From: Pantoea sp. Ap-967
GTDB lineage: Bacteria > Pseudomonadota > Gammaproteobacteria > Pseudomonadales > Pseudomonadaceae
Direction: 5' to 3'
NCBI RefSeq assembly: GCF_011752565.1
Contig: NZ_VWXK01000019.1
Coordinates: 62,001-126,000 of the forward strand
Length of the DNA: 64,000 nucleotides
Every line of letters begins with the position of its first letter. Positions within the stretch are counted from its first letter, which is position 1. The position numbers were made by a program, and so were the translations under genes. Shown piece by piece: positions 6,527-17,633 of the stretch. Below the pieces are notes generated by a model. The model made no database searches and was not told the origin of the DNA. It saw only the letters and a list, made by a program, of their open reading frames with translations.

Positions 6527-9500
6527 TTATAACGAGGGTTTCGATACCGTGCCATCCGAAAGATCGCTTAGTGATATACGAAGGAACGTCGCTGCGAATT
6601 CGTCGGCTGGCAAGGGCAGGCTGACGATGTAGCCCTGGATCTGTTCACACCCCTCGGCGGCCAGGAAACGCTGCTGCGCCTGGTTCTCCACGCCCTCGGC
6701 AATGATCGTCAGTTGCATGCTGCGCCCCAGGGCGATGATGGCGCGGGCGATGGCGGCGTCGTGGGGGTCGTCTGGCAGGCCGCGGATGAACGACTTGTCG
6801 ATCTTGAGGATGTCCAGCGGCAGGCGCTTGAGGTAGCTCAGCGACGAGTAGCCGGTGCCGAAGTCGTCGATCGCCAGTTGCACGCCCAACAGCTTGAGCT
6901 GGTGCAGCACGGCCAGGGCTTCCTCGGCCTGGCTCATGATGAAGTTCTCGGTGATCTCCAACTGCAGGTCGCCGGCCTTGAGCTGGTAGGCCTTGAGCAG
7001 GTGCTCGATGCGCTTGGCCAGGTTGGGCTGGCGCAACTGGGCGCCGGCCAGGTTGATCGACAGCGGGCCGAACGCCTGGTAACGCTTCTTCCAGCGGTGC
7101 ATCTGCTGGCAGGCCTGTTCCAGCACCCAGTCGCCAAGCTGGAGGATGCTGCCGTTTTCTTCGGCGAGGTGAATGAAGTGCTCCGGCGGCACCTCGCCGA
7201 AGGTTGGGTGGCTCCAGCGAATCAAGGCTTCGGCGCCCACCAAGGTCTGGGTCTTGAGGCTGAACTTGGGCTGGAAACTCAGGCTCATTTCATTGCGTTC
7301 GATGGCACGGCGCAGTTCGTGCTCCAGGGCAATGCGTTCGCTGGCCTGGGCGGTGAGGTCGCGGGTGTAGGCTTCAACGCGGTTGCGGCCCTTGGCCTTG
7401 GAGCGGTACATGGCCGCGTCGGCATTGCGGATCAGGCTGGCGACGTCGCTGCCGTCCTGTGGATACAGGCTGATACCGATGCTCGCGCTGGTGAAGAACT
7501 CATGCTCGCCGGCCTGGAACGGCGCGACGAAACAGGCCAGCAGTTTATTGGCAATGGCGCCGGCATCGGTGGGTTTGTGCAGGCCGGGCAGCAGGATGAT
7601 GAATTCGTCGCCACCCAGGCGGGCCACCGTGTCGACATCGCGCACTTGCTCCTTGAGGCGCTGGGCGATGCCTTTGAGCAGCAGGTCGCCGACCGGGTGG
7701 CCGAGGCTGTCGTTGATGTGCTTGAAGCGGTCGAGGTCGAGGAACAGCACCGCACCCTGGCGGTTGGACACCTGGGCGCAGGTTAGCGCTGCCTGCAGGC
7801 GGTTCTCGAACAGGGCGCGGTTGGGCAGGCCGGTGAGCGGGTCGTGGTGGGCCTGGTAATCGAGCTTGGCCTGGGCGTGCTTGAGGCTGGAAATATCCGC
7901 GAACACGGCGACGAAGTGGGTGATCGCCCGTTCCGGGTTACGCACGGCGCTGATGGTCAGCCAGCCTGGGTACAGTTCGCCATTCTTGCGCTTGTTGAAG
8001 ATCTCGCCTTGCCAGTGCCCCTCATCGGTCAACTGGTGCCACATGGCGGCATAGAACGCGCTGTCATGCTGGCCCGAGGCGAGCAGGCGAGGCGTTTGGC
8101 CGAGGGCTTCGATCTCGCTGTAACCGGTGATTTCGCTGAAGGCACGGTTAACCGCGCTGATGCGCTGGTCGATGTCGGTGATCAGTACGCCTTCTGCGGT
8201 GTTTTCGAACACCGTGGCGGCCAGTTGCAGTTTTTCCTGCATCAGGTGACGCTCGGTGATGTCGCGGGCGATGGTCAGCATGCAGTCGACGCCGGCAATC
8301 GGCAAAGGCCTTGCCGACAGCTCGCACAGGCGAATTTGCCCGTCGCTGCGGCGCAGGTGGGAGGTGAAGTCGCGCACGTAGCCATCGCGGGCCAACTGTT
8401 CGACCATGCGCTTGCGTTCGTTGAGGTCGACCCAGATGCCTAAGTCGAACGAGGTCTGGTCCACCGAAGGGTTGAAGTCGTAGCCGGTCAGGCGGCAGAA
8501 ACCGTCGTTCACCTCCAGCAGCAGGCCATCGCTCTGGCGCGACAGCAACAAGCCGTCGGGCGAGGCGTGGAAGGCCTTGGCGAACTTTTCCTCGGAGGTT
8601 TGCAACTGCTGCTGGGTTTCCTTGAGCTGGCTGATATCGCGCACCGCCACCACCAGGGCCAGCGTGCCGTCGAGCTCGAAGGTTTCCGCCGAGGTGAGGC
8701 CGGTGAACAGCTGGCCGTTGCTGCGGCGGAAGGTCATTTCCAGGTTTCGGATACCGCCCTGGTGCAGCCGTTCGAGCAGTTTCGGCCCCATGCCCTCGCT
8801 GCCCCACAGGTTGAGTTCAGTGGCGGTGCGGCCAATCACTTCGCCTGGGCTCAGGCCAATCTGTTCCTCGAATGCCTCGTTGACCTCCAGCAGCGCGCCA
8901 TCGCTGTGGCGGGCGATCAGCAGGATGTCGGGGCACTGCTCGAAGACCGAGGCGAACTTCTGTTCCGAAAGGCGCAGTGCGTCTTCGGTGCGCTTGGTTT
9001 CGCTGATGTCGATCATCAGCCCGCGCATCACCGGCTGGTGGCCGTGCTCGATCATGCTGACGATGTTGCGAACCCACAGCGCCTGGCCATCGGCGCGGAT
9101 AACCCGGTAATCCAAGCTGTGATCGCGCCCGGCGGCAGTTTCGCTTTCGCAGTAGGCCTGGGCCCAGAGGGCGTCGTCCGGGTGCAGGATGCTGCGCCAG
9201 AAACCGGGCTTGAGCCAGTCGTGCAGGGGGTAGCCCAGCAGGTCTTCGGCATGGGGCGAGACATAGCTGTAGGTGAAGTCGTTGGCATCGGCTTCCCAGG
9301 CGATCGCCGACAGGCTTTCGATCAGGCCGCGGTAGTGGTACTCGCTGCTGCGCAGTTCCTGCTCCAGGGCGATGCGCCGGGAGATTTCCGAACTGAGCCG
9401 GCGGTTGATGCGTATCACCACGGCGAGCACACCGATCAGCAGCACCATCGCCGGCAGGCCGTAGATCAGCGTGTCGTGCCAGAAGCTGCGCTGGTCGATG

Positions 9501-10270
9501 ACATTGCCGACCCAGCGTTGCTGGATCTGGCTGATTTCCTCGTCGGACATGTCGGCCATGACCTTGTCGAGAATGCCGACCAGCACCTTCTGATCGCGCG
9601 GCGCGGCCATTGCCAGTTGGTAGCGGTAGGGCGTTTCGCCGCTGACGTACAGCCCTTCGAGCTTGAGCTGGCGCAAGCTCCAGATACTCGATGCAAGGTC
9701 GCCGACCACGGCGTCCACTTCGTCGGTGGCCAAGGCTTGCAGGGTGGAACTCACATTCGGCATGGCCACCAGGTTGAGGTCCGGGTGGTGGGTGCGCAGC
9801 AGCTCGTGGGGGGCATAGTTTTCCACCACGGCGACCTTCAGCCCGTACAGGTCCTTGAGGGTGCGTGGTTGCGGCCCGCCATCATGGGCCAGGATGACAA
9901 TCGGGAAATCGAGGTAGGGGCGGGTGAAGGCCAGGTAGTCCTGGCGCTCCGGGGTCGACATGATGCCGGGCAGCAAATCGATGCGCCCTTCGCGTGCCTG
10001 CTGCAGCACTTGGGTCCAGTTGCTTGGCTCGACCGGGTCGAGGGCAACGCCAAGGCGCTCGTGAAGCAAGGCGATGTAATCGGCGGCCAATCCCTGGTAC
10101 CGGCCTTCCTGGTCCCGAAATTCGAACGGTGGCCAGGAGGCGTCGACGCCCAGCTTCAACTGCGGGTGGGCAGTGAGCCAGGTTTTTTCCTCGTCTGTCA
10201 GGGTGAGGGCGCCGGCCGTTGTGTTCCACAGAATCAGGAGCAACAACAGAATGGCCGGCATCGGCGGCAT
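6527..10270 (-). CDS. Membrane sensor with SBP, four PAS, GGDEF and EAL domains
   Basis: 1247 residues from MPPMPAILLLLLILWN; an upstream in-frame ATG at 10483 is rejected because it would run into rpoD and the signal peptide fits the later start. Order: signal peptide, a periplasmic type-3 solute-binding domain (about residues 25-265), one transmembrane helix, four PAS domains (about 310-810), GGDEF (RLGGDEFIILLP near residue 885) and EAL (GAEALIRWSHP near 1013, DDFGTGYSSLSYLKRLP later). Both catalytic signatures are intact, so synthesis and/or breakdown of cyclic di-GMP are possible. The binding domain suggests an amino-acid-like extracellular ligand. It stands alone between the tRNA and the rpoD terminator. 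Confidence 0.9.
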   Translation of the reverse strand: MPPMPAILLLLLILWNTTAGALTLTDEEKTWLTAHPQLKLGVDASWPPFEFRDQEGRYQGLAADYIALLHERLGVALDPVEPSNWTQVLQQAREGRIDLLPGIMSTPERQDYLAFTRPYLDFPIVILAHDGGPQPRTLKDLYGLKVAVVENYAPHELLRTHHPDLNLVAMPNVSSTLQALATDEVDAVVGDLASSIWSLRQLKLEGLYVSGETPYRYQLAMAAPRDQKVLVGILDKVMADMSDEEISQIQQRWVGNVIDQRSFWHDTLIYGLPAMVLLIGVLAVVIRINRRLSSEISRRIALEQELRSSEYHYRGLIESLSAIAWEADANDFTYSYVSPHAEDLLGYPLHDWLKPGFWRSILHPDDALWAQAYCESETAAGRDHSLDYRVIRADGQALWVRNIVSMIEHGHQPVMRGLMIDISETKRTEDALRLSEQKFASVFEQCPDILLIARHSDGALLEVNEAFEEQIGLSPGEVIGRTATELNLWGSEGMGPKLLERLHQGGIRNLEMTFRRSNGQLFTGLTSAETFELDGTLALVVAVRDISQLKETQQQLQTSEEKFAKAFHASPDGLLLSRQSDGLLLEVNDGFCRLTGYDFNPSVDQTSFDLGIWVDLNERKRMVEQLARDGYVRDFTSHLRRSDGQIRLCELSARPLPIAGVDCMLTIARDITERHLMQEKLQLAATVFENTAEGVLITDIDQRISAVNRAFSEITGYSEIEALGQTPRLLASGQHDSAFYAAMWHQLTDEGHWQGEIFNKRKNGELYPGWLTISAVRNPERAITHFVAVFADISSLKHAQAKLDYQAHHDPLTGLPNRALFENRLQAALTCAQVSNRQGAVLFLDLDRFKHINDSLGHPVGDLLLKGIAQRLKEQVRDVDTVARLGGDEFIILLPGLHKPTDAGAIANKLLACFVAPFQAGEHEFFTSASIGISLYPQDGSDVASLIRNADAAMYRSKAKGRNRVEAYTRDLTAQASERIALEHELRRAIERNEMSLSFQPKFSLKTQTLVGAEALIRWSHPTFGEVPPEHFIHLAEENGSILQLGDWVLEQACQQMHRWKKRYQAFGPLSINLAGAQLRQPNLAKRIEHLLKAYQLKAGDLQLEITENFIMSQAEEALAVLHQLKLLGVQLAIDDFGTGYSSLSYLKRLPLDILKIDKSFIRGLPDDPHDAAIARAIIALGRSMQLTIIAEGVENQAQQRFLAAEGCEQIQGYIVSLPLPADEFAATFLRISLSDLSDGTVSKPSL

Positions 10271-10361
10271 AGCAGCCTCGCATTCAGGAAGTCTGAAGTC
10301 GAGTGTAGACGGGCAATATGCCGCGTGGGTAGCTACTTGCCACAGCCATTTGTCACATAAG

Positions 10362-10386
10362 AAAAACCCCGGCCTGGGCCGGGGTT
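10362..10386 (-). terminator. Rho-independent terminator of the rpsU-dnaG-rpoD operon
   Basis: On the minus strand AACCCCGGCC / GGCCGGGGTT forms a perfect GC-rich stem followed by TTTTTC, a few bases past the rpoD stop. Confidence 0.85.
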
Positions 10387-10391
10387 CGTCA

Positions 10392-12242
<1,851 letters not shown>

Positions 12243-12309
12243 AACACCCTATCCACTGAAGGTCTTGGCGGGCAAAAAACAAGCCGAGGATTATACCCGA
12301 GCATGGGCC

Positions 12310-14292
12310 TCACGCGCCAGATGAGGTCGGCGTTTGTGCGGGAACATTCCGGCTCAGCAGGGCGAGGAGCTGGGTTTTTTCCTCGCTGGTCAATTCGCTT
12401 TGACGTGATTTCCTGAGCAGTTGTTCCAGGCTGCGCTCGCGTTGGCGGGCGGACAAGCTAGTTATAGTGTCGAAAAATTGTTGTTCAAGGCTGTCGGCCA
12501 CGATCAACCATTCCTTTTCCGCCAGGGCCCGCAGCAGGCGGCCCTGTTCGGTGCCGTGCCAGCGTGCGATCAACTGCATTGAGCTTAGCCCAGGATTTTT
12601 CTGCGCGGCTTCGATCAGTGCTACCAGCAGCTGGCTGTACAGGTGTTCTTCGTCGGCGAAGTGGCTGGCGTCCTCGACTTTGCCCGCCAGCAGCGGGTGG
12701 TGCAGCAAAGTGCGCAGGGCCGCCAGGGTCGGCGGCTCGACGGGCGCCGGCACCCGGGGCGGTGCCTCGTCGCGTTGCTGCCACGGTTTGCCGCCCTTGC
12801 GGTTCTTGTCCCAGGGCTTGTCGCTCCAGGGCTTCTTGCCGCCCCCCTTGTTCGGTTTCCACTCCTGTTCCTGGTGAACAGGGGCGTAATCGTGCTGCGG
12901 CACGTCGCCGTAGTCGGGGGTGAAGCTGGCCATGGCATCGTAGTCATAGCCTGGGTCGTAGTCCGGCACGCTGCTCGGCGCCGGGGCCTGTTGCGCCAGT
13001 TGCTCGACCTGTTGGGTGTCCAGGCCGGTGATTTCCTTGAGGCGGTTGCGCATCAGCTGGCGCAGGTTGGCGCCGGGAATCTTTTCGATCAACGGTGCGG
13101 CCAGGGTTGCCATGTGCGCCTTGCCTTCGAGCGAGCGCGGGTCGGCCTCGGCGCTCAGTTGCTCGAAGAAGTAGTCGGCCAGCGGTTGGGCGTGCTGGTT
13201 GATGCGGGCCTTGAAGGCATCGGTGCCCTCGGCGCGCACCAGGCTGTCGGGGTCTTCGCCTTCGGGCAGGAACAGAAAGCGCGCGCGGCGCCCGTCCTGC
13301 AGGGCAGGCAAGGTCGACTCCAGGGCGCGCCAGGCCGCCTTGCGCCCGGCCTGGTCACCGTCGAAGCAGAACAACACGCTGGGCACCACGCGGAACAGGC
13401 GCTTGAGGTGTTCTTCGCTGGTGGCGGTGCCCAGGGTGGCCACGGCGTTGCGCAGGCCTTGCTGGGCCAGGGCGATGACGTCCATGTAGCCTTCGACGAC
13501 GATGATCTCGTCGAGGTTGCGGTTGTGCTTGCGCGCCTCGTACAGCCCGTAGAGCTCCTGGCCCTTGTGGAACACCGGGGTTTCCGGGGAGTTCAGGTAC
13601 TTGGGCTTGTCGTCGCCGAGTACCCGGCCACCGAAGGCGATGATGCGGCCGCGGCTGTCGCGGATCGGGAACATCACCCGGTCGCGGAAACGGTCGTAGC
13701 GCTTGCCGCTCTCGGCGTTCTCGATCAACAGGCCGGCGTCGATCATCACCTTCTGCTGCAGGGTGTCGGCGCCCAAGTGCTTGAGCAGGTTGTCCCAGCC
13801 AGGCGGCGCGAAGCCCAGGCCGAAGTCGCGGGCGATCTCGCCCGACAGGCCGCGGCCCTTGAGGTAATCCACCGCCGCCTTGCGGGTCGGGTGGTTGCGC
13901 AGGGCCTGGCGGTAGAACTCCGAGGCAGCGTCCAGCAGCGGGTACAGGGGCGAGTCGGTGGGCTGGCGCGGCTTGTGGTCGCGGCGGCCTTGCTCGCGGG
14001 GTACTTCCATGCCGGCGGCGCGGGCCAGTTCCTCGACGGCCTGGGGGAAGTCCAGGTTGTCGTGGTCCATGACGAAGCCGAGGGCGTTGCCACCAGCGCC
14101 GCAACCGAAGCAGTAGTAGAACTGCTTGTCGGGGCTGACCGTGAAGGAGGGGGTTTTCTCCTTGTGGAACGGGCAACAGGCCGAGTAGTTCTTGCCGGTT
14201 TTTTTCAGCTGGACGCGCGAACTCACCACGTCGACGATGTCGAGGCGGTTGATCAGGTCGTCGATGAAGCTTTGGGGAATCAGCCCGGCCAT
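12310..14292 (-). CDS. dnaG: DNA primase DnaG
   Basis: 660 residues, starting MAGLIPQSFIDDLINRLDIV; a slightly longer reading from 14313 is not used, because this is the family N-terminus. The zinc ribbon CPFHKEKTPSF...YYCFGCGAGGN is at about residues 40-65. The Toprim motif EGYMDVIAL follows near residue 265, and a C-terminal DnaB-interacting region is present. A Gly/Lys/Trp/Pro-rich linker (about residues 460-510) is unusually repetitive (KPWSDKPWDKNRKGGKPW). It makes RNA primers at the replication fork. It lies in the classical rpsU-dnaG-rpoD operon, linking translation, replication and transcription. Confidence 0.97.
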   Translation of the reverse strand: MAGLIPQSFIDDLINRLDIVDVVSSRVQLKKTGKNYSACCPFHKEKTPSFTVSPDKQFYYCFGCGAGGNALGFVMDHDNLDFPQAVEELARAAGMEVPREQGRRDHKPRQPTDSPLYPLLDAASEFYRQALRNHPTRKAAVDYLKGRGLSGEIARDFGLGFAPPGWDNLLKHLGADTLQQKVMIDAGLLIENAESGKRYDRFRDRVMFPIRDSRGRIIAFGGRVLGDDKPKYLNSPETPVFHKGQELYGLYEARKHNRNLDEIIVVEGYMDVIALAQQGLRNAVATLGTATSEEHLKRLFRVVPSVLFCFDGDQAGRKAAWRALESTLPALQDGRRARFLFLPEGEDPDSLVRAEGTDAFKARINQHAQPLADYFFEQLSAEADPRSLEGKAHMATLAAPLIEKIPGANLRQLMRNRLKEITGLDTQQVEQLAQQAPAPSSVPDYDPGYDYDAMASFTPDYGDVPQHDYAPVHQEQEWKPNKGGGKKPWSDKPWDKNRKGGKPWQQRDEAPPRVPAPVEPPTLAALRTLLHHPLLAGKVEDASHFADEEHLYSQLLVALIEAAQKNPGLSSMQLIARWHGTEQGRLLRALAEKEWLIVADSLEQQFFDTITSLSARQRERSLEQLLRKSRQSELTSEEKTQLLALLSRNVPAQTPTSSGA

Positions 14293-14527
14293 GGCAGTCT
14301 CGTCATCTGGCAACTGGCAAGTCTAATCGCTAACGCGCCGAAGAGGGGCGAATGCTGATAGGGGAAGTGCGAGGGAGTGTGTGCTCGTCGGTAGCCGCAA
14401 GGGCTCGTCAGTCAGGACGTGCACGCCTGGCCGTAGCCAGCTCTGACGTTTTGAAGCGTGCCCACTGCAGGTTGCGAAGGGCGCCTTGAGCTAGCTGCCC
14501 AAGGTTTGAAGCAAACCGCTGCCATTG

Positions 14528-14546
14528 GCCCGGCATTGAGCCGGGC
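14528..14546 (-). terminator. GC hairpin between rpsU and dnaG (possible partial terminator)
   Basis: GCCCGGC and its complement flank a five-base loop 32 bases after the rpsU stop. No T-run follows on the minus strand. In E. coli a partial terminator in the same position lets rpsU be expressed more than dnaG; this hairpin could serve that role or act as an RNA processing site. Confidence 0.4.
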
Positions 14547-14577
14547 TGGGCAGAAGCTCTTGCGTAGAACGCCTGTA

Positions 14578-14793
14578 TTAGTACAGACGAACGGCGCGGC
14601 GCTGTTCGCGCTGAACTTTCTTGGCGTGACGCTTAACAGCAGCAGCTGCTTTGCGCTTACGCTCGGCGGTCGGCTTCTCGTAAAACTCGCGGCTACGAAC
14701 TTCAGCCAGTACACCGGCTTTTTCGCAGGAGCGCTTGAAACGACGCAGAGCTACGTCGAAGGGTTCGTTCTCTTTAACTTTGACGGCTGGCAT
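14578..14793 (-). CDS. rpsU: 30S ribosomal protein S21
   Basis: 71 residues, starting MPAVKVKENEPFDVALRRFK and ending in a very basic tail (KRHAKKVQREQRRAVRLY), the normal length and composition of bS21. It is needed for base pairing of mRNA with the 16S anti-Shine-Dalgarno region. It is the first gene of the macromolecular synthesis operon, separated from dnaG by 285 bases. That spacer carries a GC hairpin, no gene that I can see, and otherwise nothing recognisable. Confidence 0.97.
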   Translation of the reverse strand: MPAVKVKENEPFDVALRRFKRSCEKAGVLAEVRSREFYEKPTAERKRKAAAAVKRHAKKVQREQRRAVRLY

Positions 14794-14998
14794 CCAGGGC
14801 TACCTTAATTCATTACCGGGGTAGACGTGCTCCTGGCAAAACAAAAGGTGTGCTGGAGAACGTCGGTTTTCAAGGGTTGCGGATGTTAACCCTTAGTACG
14901 CCGGAATGCAAAGCCTCTGATCGAAAACCGCTGGTCGGCACCCGGCACGGGGACTATCATGCGCGGCTTCGAATTCAGCCCCCACAAGGGACGAGCCC

Positions 14999-16024
14999 AT
15001 GCTAGTACTGGGATTGGAAACATCCTGCGACGAAACCGGCGTCGCATTATACGACAGTGAGCGCGGTTTGTTGGCCGACGCGCTGTTCAGCCAGATCGAC
15101 CTGCACCGTGTGTTCGGCGGGGTGGTGCCCGAGCTTGCCTCGCGCGACCACGTCAAGCGCATGCTGCCGCTGATCCGCCAGGTGTTGGCCGAGGCCGACT
15201 GCGTGGCCACCGAGATCGACGCCATCGCCTACACCGCGGGCCCCGGCCTGGTCGGTGCGCTGCTGGTGGGGGCCTCGTGCGCCCAGGCCCTGGCCTTTGC
15301 CTGGGACATTCCGGCGGTTGGCGTACACCATATGGAAGGCCACCTGCTGGCACCGATGCTGGAGGAAAATCCGCCGGAATTTCCGTTCGTCGCCTTGTTG
15401 GTGTCCGGCGGCCACACCCAGTTGGTGCGAGTCGATGGCATCGGCCGCTACGAGCTGCTGGGCGAGAGCCTGGACGACGCGGCCGGCGAAGCGTTCGACA
15501 AGACCGCCAAGCTGATCGGCCTGAATTACCCAGGTGGCCCGGAAATCGCCCGCCTGGCCGAACAGGGCGTGCCCGGGCGCTTCGTGTTCCCGCGGCCGAT
15601 GACCGACCGCCCAGGGCTTGAGTTCAGCTTCAGTGGCCTCAAGACCTTCGCCTTGAACACCTGGCAGCAGTGCAAGAATGCCGGTGACGACAGCGAGCAA
15701 ACCCGTTGCGACCTGTCCCTGGCATTCCAGCAGGCAGTGGTGGAGACTCTGACCATCAAGTGCAAGCGTGCGCTGAAGCAAACCGGCCTCAAGCGCCTGG
15801 TGATCGCCGGTGGCGTGAGCGCCAACAAGGCGCTGCGTGCGTCGCTGGAAGACATGCTGGCCAGTATCAAGGGCAACGTGTATTACGCGCGCCCCCAGTT
15901 CTGCACCGACAACGGCGCGATGATCGCCTATGCCGGCTGCCAGCGCCTGTTGGCCGGGCAGCAGCAGGACCTGGCGATCAGCGTGCAGGCACGCTGGCCG
16001 ATGGAGCAGTTGCCGCCGGTGTGA
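14999..16024 (+). CDS. tsaD: tRNA threonylcarbamoyladenosine synthase subunit TsaD
   Basis: 341 residues, starting MLVLGLETSCDETGVALYDS. The ASKHA fold signature GLETSCDET and the metal-binding HHMEGHLLAP (near residue 111) are both present, as is the second-half VAGGVSANKALR. It transfers the threonylcarbamoyl group to A37 of ANN-decoding tRNAs together with TsaB, TsaE and TsaC products encoded elsewhere. It is divergent from rpsU across a 205-base region that must hold both promoters, although I could not assign boxes confidently. Older name: gcp/ygjD. Confidence 0.97.
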   Translation: MLVLGLETSCDETGVALYDSERGLLADALFSQIDLHRVFGGVVPELASRDHVKRMLPLIRQVLAEADCVATEIDAIAYTAGPGLVGALLVGASCAQALAFAWDIPAVGVHHMEGHLLAPMLEENPPEFPFVALLVSGGHTQLVRVDGIGRYELLGESLDDAAGEAFDKTAKLIGLNYPGGPEIARLAEQGVPGRFVFPRPMTDRPGLEFSFSGLKTFALNTWQQCKNAGDDSEQTRCDLSLAFQQAVVETLTIKCKRALKQTGLKRLVIAGGVSANKALRASLEDMLASIKGNVYYARPQFCTDNGAMIAYAGCQRLLAGQQQDLAISVQARWPMEQLPPV

Positions 16025-16032
16025 CGGGCGCG

Positions 16033-16602
16033 TCAGAAGTGCCGTTCGCGCCCGGCGAACAGGTCGCGCAGGTTGTTGCGGTGGCGCCAGACGATCATGA
16101 CCGTGAGCACGGCGATCGGCAGCAGCGCCTCCGGTTCGCGCCAGGCCAGCAGTGGCAGGGTCAGCGGCGTGGCAACCAGCGCTGCCAGCGAGCTGGTGCG
16201 GGTGAGGTAGAAGGTCAGCAGCCAGGCGCCGATGGCCAGCAGTGCGGCCGGGAAGTACAGGCCCATGAGCATGCCGGCGGCGGTGGCGACGCCCTTGCCG
16301 CCTTTGAAGCGAAAGTACAGCGGGAACAGGTGGCCAAGCACCGCGCACACCCCGACCCAGGCCTGCTCCTGCAGGCCCAGGCCGGCAGCGCGGGCCAGCA
16401 GTACCGGCAACAAGCCCTTGCACAGGTCGCCCAGCAGGGTCAGGATCGCCAGTCTACGGCCCGCCAGGCGAAGCATGTTGGTGGCGCCGGCATTGCCCGA
16501 ACCGCAGGAACGCGGGTCTGGGCTGCCCGACAGGCGGCTTAGGACGATGGCGAAGGACAGCGAGCCGAGCAGGTAGGCGAGCAGCGCCAATAACCAAAAC
16601 AT
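16033..16602 (-). CDS. plsY: Glycerol-3-phosphate acyltransferase PlsY
   Basis: 189 residues, an integral membrane protein with about five hydrophobic helices. The three PlsY motifs are visible: SGSPDPRSCGSGNAGATNML, FKGGKGVATAAG, and a C-terminal WRHRNNLRDLFAG. It acylates glycerol 3-phosphate with acyl-phosphate in the inner membrane, the first step of phospholipid synthesis. It is convergent with tsaD (gap of eight bases) and divergent from folB, an arrangement common in gammaproteobacteria. Confidence 0.95.
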   Translation of the reverse strand: MFWLLALLAYLLGSLSFAIVLSRLSGSPDPRSCGSGNAGATNMLRLAGRRLAILTLLGDLCKGLLPVLLARAAGLGLQEQAWVGVCAVLGHLFPLYFRFKGGKGVATAAGMLMGLYFPAALLAIGAWLLTFYLTRTSSLAALVATPLTLPLLAWREPEALLPIAVLTVMIVWRHRNNLRDLFAGRERHF

Positions 16603-16676
16603 GCTAACTATTCCGGGCGAGGACGCCCTGATTCTAACGGCGCCCGTCGCCCTTGTCGTGCTGTGGAGAGAAGTGC

Positions 16677-17033
16677 TTGGACAGAGTGTTCATCGAAGGC
16701 CTGGAAGTCGATACCGTCATCGGTGCCTATGACTGGGAGCGGGATATTCGCCAGTGCCTGCGCCTGGACCTGAGTTTTGCCTGGGACAACCGCCCGGCGG
16801 CGGCGGATGACGACCTGGGCAAGGCGCTGGACTACGCCAGTGTCACGGCACGCATCCAGGCCTTTGCCGAACAAGCGCGCTTCGAGCTGGTGGAAACCTT
16901 CGCCGAGCGCCTGGTCGCGGCGTTGATGGAAGAATTCCACATCCCGTGGGTGCGGCTCAAGCTGACCAAGCCGGGTGCGATCCCGGCGGCCCGCGGCGGT
17001 GTTGGCGTGGAGATCGAGCGCGGATGTCTCTGA
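16677..17033 (+). CDS. folB: Dihydroneopterin aldolase FolB (TTG start)
   Basis: 118 residues if started at the TTG at 16677, giving the family-typical MDRVFIEGLEVDTVIGAYDW. A GGAGAG ribosome site lies six bases before it (16665-16670). An upstream in-frame ATG at 16653 gives an uncharacteristic N-terminal extension and lacks a site. The fold positions YDWERDIRQ and VETFAERLVAALMEEF are conserved. It cleaves dihydroneopterin to 6-hydroxymethyl-dihydropterin in folate synthesis. It overlaps folK by ten bases, so the two successive enzymes are translationally coupled. Confidence 0.92.
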   Translation: MDRVFIEGLEVDTVIGAYDWERDIRQCLRLDLSFAWDNRPAAADDDLGKALDYASVTARIQAFAEQARFELVETFAERLVAALMEEFHIPWVRLKLTKPGAIPAARGGVGVEIERGCL

Positions 17034-17533
17034 GCACGGTTTACCTGGGGCTGGGCAGCAACATCGACCGCCACCGGCACCTGGGTGCTGGGCTCGATGC
17101 CCTGGCGGCCATTCTTACGGATATGCGCTGTTCCCCGGCCTTCGAAAGCCAGGCGGTGGGGATCAAGAGCGGGCCGTTCATCAACTTCGTGGTGACTGGC
17201 AAGACCGAACTGCCATTGTTGGAGCTGGACCGCCGGCTCAAGTTCATCGAGGCCGACAATGGCCGCTATGCCCCGGACCGCAAGGGCTTGCCGCTGGATA
17301 TCGATGTGCTGATGTATGACCAGTTGCATGGCACGTTCGATGGGCTGGTGCTGCCCAGGGCGGAAATCCTGAAGAATGCGTTCGTGCTGTGGCCGTTGTC
17401 GTTGCTTGCGCCGGAGCTGGTTCACCCTGGGGCGGGGAAAAGCATGGCGCAGTTGTGGCAGGAGGCGCAGATCGACCAGGTGCTGGCACCGGTTGCCTTC
17501 GAGTGGCGGGGGTTGCAGCTGACCCAGGTGTAA
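17024..17533 (+). CDS. folK: HPPK, 2-amino-4-hydroxy-6-hydroxymethyldihydropteridine pyrophosphokinase
   Basis: 169 residues from MSLSTVYLGLGSNID, which starts inside the last codons of folB. Signatures are GLGSNIDRHRHL at the N-terminus and DRKGLPLDIDVLMYD (residues ~85-100), with the two metal-binding Asp of LDIDVL. It phosphorylates the FolB product for folate synthesis. Pseudomonads often carry two folK genes; this is the shorter folB-linked one, and its weaker C-terminal region could mean a specialised copy. Confidence 0.92.
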   Translation: MSLSTVYLGLGSNIDRHRHLGAGLDALAAILTDMRCSPAFESQAVGIKSGPFINFVVTGKTELPLLELDRRLKFIEADNGRYAPDRKGLPLDIDVLMYDQLHGTFDGLVLPRAEILKNAFVLWPLSLLAPELVHPGAGKSMAQLWQEAQIDQVLAPVAFEWRGLQLTQV

Positions 17534-17548
17534 GCCTGTGGCGGCCCT

Positions 17549-17622
17549 TTCGCGGGGCAAGCCCGCTCCTACAAAGCCCGCGTGTATGCGGGCCTTGTAG
17601 GAGCGGGCTTGCCCCGCGAAGA
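17549..17622. repeat. REP palindrome pair
   Basis: Two facing copies of the GC-type REP: cgcggggcaagcccgctcct followed by ac, and the inverted gtaggagcgggcttgccccg. Between them lies a small extra palindrome (gcccgcgtgtatgcgggc). They fill the gap between convergent folK and cca and could act as a bidirectional stop. Confidence 0.85.
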
Positions 17623-17633
17623 GGCCGGTAGGG

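Noticed and set aside
16653..16676. ATG at 16653 as the folB start
   Set aside because: It adds eight residues not seen in the family and lacks a ribosome site, while the TTG at 16677 has GGAGAG six bases upstream.
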